64,000 nt of DNA from Spirochaetales bacterium (lineage in GTDB: Bacteria; Spirochaetota; Spirochaetia; Sphaerochaetales; Sphaerochaetaceae). Below are positions 60,202 through 64,000 of this stretch, in pieces (within the stretch, counting starts at the first letter, position 1; each line of letters opens with the position of its first letter). Location of the stretch: NCBI GenBank assembly GCA_022788185.1, contig JALEVV010000063.1:29444-93443 (forward strand), in the 5' to 3' direction. The position numbers and the translations under genes were made by a program. Under the pieces are notes generated by a model, which was not told the DNA's origin, searched no databases, and saw only the letters and a list, made by a program, of their open reading frames with translations.

Positions 60202-63131
60202 TCCGCTGTCTCCTTATGCACGTTTATCACTGCCTTCTGCTCCAGTCCGTTGGCCTTTACGACCAGCCCCTCCGGAGCCCTTCTGTGGGTGAAGAACTCA
60301 GTCTCCTCCACTTTTTCAAGGCATTCAAGCTTATCATAATCGAGATGTCCCTCATGATAAACAGGGTTTATCGTGAGATAGACGCACCCCAGTGACGTCA
60401 TGTTCTGGAAGAAGTGGGTGCCCTGACTCGGCTCAACCTGGAAGTCGGGAAGCCCCGTTTCCACTATGACCCTCGCCCTGGAAATATCGGACCAGGAGCA
60501 TGGAATTCCCAGCCAGCGGTCTGTGGACCCCAGACGTCCTGCGGCAACGAGGATGTAATCCCCGTCGATGCGGCTGTTCATGTCGGCCAGCTGCCTGGCC
60601 ATCTCAACCGTCCTTGACTTGTCGAAGGCTCCGGCCTTAATGGCGATGATATCCTTTATGTCCGTGATGTACCCGTTGCCCATCACCTTCTCCGCATATA
60701 GGAGGGAATCCCTGACCTCATACTCATCGATGTCGATGTCGCTCTCGCTGAAGGCCGATGCAATGGGCCTGATCTGCAGTATGGAGAAGTCAGGCTTCTT
60801 CTCGCCGCTGCGTTCGGTGTTGACCGCGATCTCGATCTCGACGGGAGTGCCCATGCTTCTGGCTCCCAGCTTCAGGATGGTATCGACGACAGCTGCCAGC
60901 GGGAACATGTCATACTTCAGCATGCCGTTGAAGGTTATCATCTTCACGCCCTCGGCAAATGTCGACTCACTCACGGCACCCGTCGTGAGGTCGAGGGTGG
61001 AGGCAATGTACTTCAGTGACTTCGGATATGCCGCGGCCTCCTGCACCGGAAGCAGGACCAGATTGTCGATGTTTGAGAGCGGGTCGAAGGGAATCGTCAT
61101 GTCCAGTGCGTAGAACGTGTCCTGGGAGGCGGCATTCCCGTTCAGGGATGCGGAGGGTTTCTTGGGTTTTGCCGGACAGAAGCGGAACGCTGAGCCGTCA
61201 TCGACCACACTCTTTCCGAATCCGAAGGAGAGCATGCCGACACCGTCCTCGCTGGTCTGACCGTCCACGGGATAGTAGTTGAGGCTTCTGGCCACGCCGC
61301 TGACATTGGGGAACCACCACTTGCCGTGACGGGAACCTGTTACCTGCTGGAGGATGACCGCCATCTTCTCCTCCTCGACCATGTGACCGGTTATCTTCAT
61401 GTACTCCCGGGCCCTCTGGAAGAAGACCGAGGCGTATACGGTCCTTATCGCATCCGAGAGCTCCTGAAGACGCTTCTCATCACTGCCGTCATTGGAGAGC
61501 ATGCACGTCTGGTAAACCCCGGCGAAGGGCTCGGAGTGGCTGTCTTCAAGAAGCGATGATGATCTGACCGAGAGAGGCTGGCGCACGAACTTCAGGAATT
61601 CGGGCAGCGCCCTCTGAAGTTCACCCGGAAGGGGAAGGGACAGGAAGAGGCGAAGCACCTCATCATCACTCTTTTCAACAAGCTCGCTGACATCAAGTCC
61701 GTTCTCCTCAAAGAACGCATCGTAAAGGGATGTGGAAACAACCACGGTCTTCGGGATGGAGAGGTAAATGGACGGGAACTGCTGCTGAACCCCGTTTGCC
61801 TTCATCTCCGCCGCGATGAAGGCCAGGCCCCTGCCTTTTCCTCCAAGACTTCCGCTGCCGATTCTGGAGAAGAACGACGTCTCGTCGTAGCTGTCGGGTG
61901 AGAACTCAGCAATGACGCCGCGGGTACGCTGCATCCTGTATTCCTTTATCGTATTGTAGACCTCGCTTCGGATCTTCTCGCAGTGCTCCTCATCGCGGAA
62001 TGTCATGTCATGTATCGTCGATGCCAGGGTGAAGAGACCCTTTGCCCTGAGCCACTTCGAAAAGTCATTGCGCCTGCCGTGGTAGACCAGGGAAGAGGCC
62101 GGGACGGTCATGAAGGCATTCTGAAGCTCCTTCATCGTCTCAACCGTCGTTATCGTCTCTCCCGTTGCGGGATCGATGAAGTGGAAGGGCCCGAAGCTGT
62201 AGAATCTGATGAAGTGATCCTCAAGCTCCGAGAGCAGGGTGGGGGATGCCTTCCACAGGAACTCGGAGGCAACCTTCATTGCCTCATCCTTCTGGGTGAG
62301 GTCAGAGGACTGGATCAGGATTGGAACCTCCCTGTTTTCTTCCCGGATCTCGCGGGCAAGGACGAGTCCCGAACCGTTTTTGGAGCCGCGGTAGGGGAAG
62401 TTCACGTCGGATATGATACCGAGAATGTTCTTCCTGTACCGGTTGTAGTAGTACATGCCCTCCTCGCCGGTGCGGGCCAGAACGATCTTGGGCCTGCCCC
62501 TCATCCTCAGGGTCTTGCCCCACTCGTTGAGGGCCTCCAGGATCGAGGCCCTGGCCTGGTGGATGAGACAGGTGTACATCTTAGGAAGGTAGGATGAAAT
62601 GAACCTGACCGAGTCCTCGATCAGGATGATGACCTGAACGTCAGCCTCTTCGGTGTCATGCTCCAGATTGAGGGAGTCCTCGATGAGCTTGACCATGGCA
62701 AGGAAGAGGGAGGGATTCCCCTGCCAGTAAAAGAGGTAGTCTATGCACTTTTTCGCATCATCCTTAAAGGTCCTGACCCTCCTGTGGTCAGGAGAGGGTG
62801 CAAGCACGATAACCGGCATGGTGGGCTTTCTCCCCTTGATCCTCTCGGCAAGCTGCTCCACCCGTCCCGAGTGAAAGTCCAGCATCGTTATGACCAGATC
62901 GAAGGAGAGTCTGTCAATGAGGGAGAGTGCCTCCTTCTCGGAGGAAGTGTGCGTGATCTTGGGCGGATTGCTCAGTCCAAGTGCGGTATATTCCTTGTAA
63001 AGCTCCTCCTCGACCCTTCCGTCCTCCTCAAGCATGAAACGATCGTAGTCGGAACAGATAAGCAGGACATTGTATATGTGCCTTCTCATCAGGTTGGAGA
63101 AGGGCAGCCATGTTTGATCAAGATTGTACAT
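60192..63131 (-). CDS. Double receiver-PPDK_N (PEP/pyruvate-binding) protein
   Basis: A 979-residue cytoplasmic protein. Residues about 15-130 (NVLLICSDYDRFMLEED, DLVITMLDFHSG) and 165-300 (VQVIILIEDSVRF, GIISDVNFPYRGSKNG) look like two receiver-type domains. From about 420 comes an ATP-grasp PPDK_N domain (GSGSLGGKGRGLAFIAAEM, PLSVRSSSLLEDSHSEPFAGVYQT, FGFGKSVVDDGS). The phosphohistidine swivel and PEP-binding barrel of PEP synthase are absent, so full phosphotransfer from PEP is not expected. Its role is unknown; a signalling or regulatory one is likely. TAGAAT ends 6 nt before the ATG and no Shine-Dalgarno sequence is present. Confidence 0.85.
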   Translation of the reverse strand: MYNLDQTWLPFSNLMRRHIYNVLLICSDYDRFMLEEDGRVEEELYKEYTALGLSNPPKITHTSSEKEALSLIDRLSFDLVITMLDFHSGRVEQLAERIKGRKPTMPVIVLAPSPDHRRVRTFKDDAKKCIDYLFYWQGNPSLFLAMVKLIEDSLNLEHDTEEADVQVIILIEDSVRFISSYLPKMYTCLIHQARASILEALNEWGKTLRMRGRPKIVLARTGEEGMYYYNRYRKNILGIISDVNFPYRGSKNGSGLVLAREIREENREVPILIQSSDLTQKDEAMKVASEFLWKASPTLLSELEDHFIRFYSFGPFHFIDPATGETITTVETMKELQNAFMTVPASSLVYHGRRNDFSKWLRAKGLFTLASTIHDMTFRDEEHCEKIRSEVYNTIKEYRMQRTRGVIAEFSPDSYDETSFFSRIGSGSLGGKGRGLAFIAAEMKANGVQQQFPSIYLSIPKTVVVSTSLYDAFFEENGLDVSELVEKSDDEVLRLFLSLPLPGELQRALPEFLKFVRQPLSVRSSSLLEDSHSEPFAGVYQTCMLSNDGSDEKRLQELSDAIRTVYASVFFQRAREYMKITGHMVEEEKMAVILQQVTGSRHGKWWFPNVSGVARSLNYYPVDGQTSEDGVGMLSFGFGKSVVDDGSAFRFCPAKPKKPSASLNGNAASQDTFYALDMTIPFDPLSNIDNLVLLPVQEAAAYPKSLKYIASTLDLTTGAVSESTFAEGVKMITFNGMLKYDMFPLAAVVDTILKLGARSMGTPVEIEIAVNTERSGEKKPDFSILQIRPIASAFSESDIDIDEYEVRDSLLYAEKVMGNGYITDIKDIIAIKAGAFDKSRTVEMARQLADMNSRIDGDYILVAAGRLGSTDRWLGIPCSWSDISRARVIVETGLPDFQVEPSQGTHFFQNMTSLGCVYLTINPVYHEGHLDYDKLECLEKVEETEFFTHRRAPEGLVVKANGLEQKAVINVHKETAEWQ

Positions 63132-63137
63132 GGCGTA

Positions 63138-63143
63138 ATTCTA
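63138..63143 (-). promoter_or_regulatory. -10 element of the REC-PPDK_N gene (leaderless type)
   Basis: Minus-strand TAGAAT ends 6 nt before the ATG at 63131. The corresponding -35 (ATACAA, 63161-63166) is weak. Confidence 0.45.
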
Positions 63144-63264
63144 CCATAACGGGGGCTTTGTTGTATGGTTTTTGTAAATATTGATTTTTTGTTCATTTTA
63201 GAAAAGAAAAATTAACCAAATAAGAAATAAATTTTTCTAAGATTGCACTAATACTAAATTTTTG

Positions 63265-63294
63265 TTGACAGATCTGAAAAAGTGACTGTACTCT
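63265..63294 (+). promoter_or_regulatory. gdhA promoter
   Basis: A consensus TTGACA (63265-63270), 18 bp, TACTCT (63289-63294), giving transcription from about 63301 and a short leader containing GAAGGAG. The upstream 63180-63262 is strongly A+T-rich, as in UP elements. Confidence 0.7.
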
Positions 63295-63302
63295 GTAAAT
63301 GA

Positions 63303-64000
<698 letters not shown>

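Noticed and set aside
61983..62597. 204-residue open frame antisense to the REC-PPDK_N gene
   Set aside because: Shadow of a long conserved gene.

Overview
The window spans the replication-origin neighbourhood of a bacterial chromosome. The best guess is a fermentative, anaerobic spirochaete related to Sphaerochaeta or Treponema. This is an inference from the gene set and the style of the proteins: a gyrB-gyrA / dnaA-dnaN-recF-dciA / rpmH-rnpA-yidC-khpB backbone, a transporter binding protein with an A-QGASE signal-peptide end, a MurA carrying Asp at the fosfomycin-target Cys, tandem receiver domains joined to a PPDK_N domain, PerR plus rubrerythrin, an iron-sulphur serine dehydratase and an iron alcohol dehydrogenase. 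No 16S rRNA, tRNA, CRISPR array, insertion sequence or prophage is visible.

Layout. 1-4008 (minus): gyrA (cut by the left edge) and gyrB. 4251-11595 (plus): dnaA, the origin-like dnaA-dnaN spacer full of DnaA-box-like nonamers, dnaN, recF, dciA, rpmH, rnpA, yidC, khpB. 11686-13288: perR-rbr oxidative-stress pair and two small membrane proteins. 13291-17204: PfkB-family kinase, murA, a 440-bp convergent spacer with a second cluster of DnaA-box-like nonamers, and a degenerate sigma54-activator-like AAA+ protein. 17397-26610: rsmE-ctpA, lgt-pepP, gpmI, a YbaK-type deacylase, and a membrane protein/symporter pair. 26672-30633: pth and a 1123-residue GH13 protein. 31052-35341: a pfk-nagB-nagA-fba operon that could carry GlcNAc-6-phosphate to triose phosphates. 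35415-40213: an SsuABC/TauABC-type ABC importer followed by a two-component system. 40206-46641: nth, an aroF-pheA fusion, a lipoprotein, an outer-membrane-type protein and sdaA. 46644-53364: an AlbA_2 regulator with helically phased repeats in its promoter, leuS, GNAT acetyltransferase, DNA glycosylase, lipoprotein phosphatase, gamma-glutamylcyclotransferase-like protein. 53361-54439: a decayed scar. 54560-59038: parE-parC-RluA-type synthase. 59020-64000: iron alcohol dehydrogenase, REC-REC-PPDK_N protein and gdhA (cut by the right edge).

The observation with the widest consequences is a promoter architecture. About fifteen transcription units that lack a Shine-Dalgarno sequence have a sigma70-like -10 hexamer ending exactly 6-8 nt before the start codon. 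Most also have a recognisable -35 at 17-bp spacing. Transcription would then begin at or next to the start codon, giving leaderless mRNAs. Genes inside operons, and a few first genes such as dnaA, gyrB, perR and gdhA, keep clear Shine-Dalgarno sequences. I used this pattern to choose several start codons (nth, lgt, aroF-pheA, GNAT, glycosylase, parE, symporter).

Other points worth attention are the second DnaA-box-like cluster at 15.7-15.9 kb, the 10-bp-phased TGTCGA repeats at 48.2-48.3 kb, MurA C-to-D and GyrA/ParC Ala substitutions that suggest intrinsic fosfomycin and reduced quinolone susceptibility, and unusual active-site residues in the pfk and nagB homologues. All calls come from reading the sequence; no database search or computation was run.
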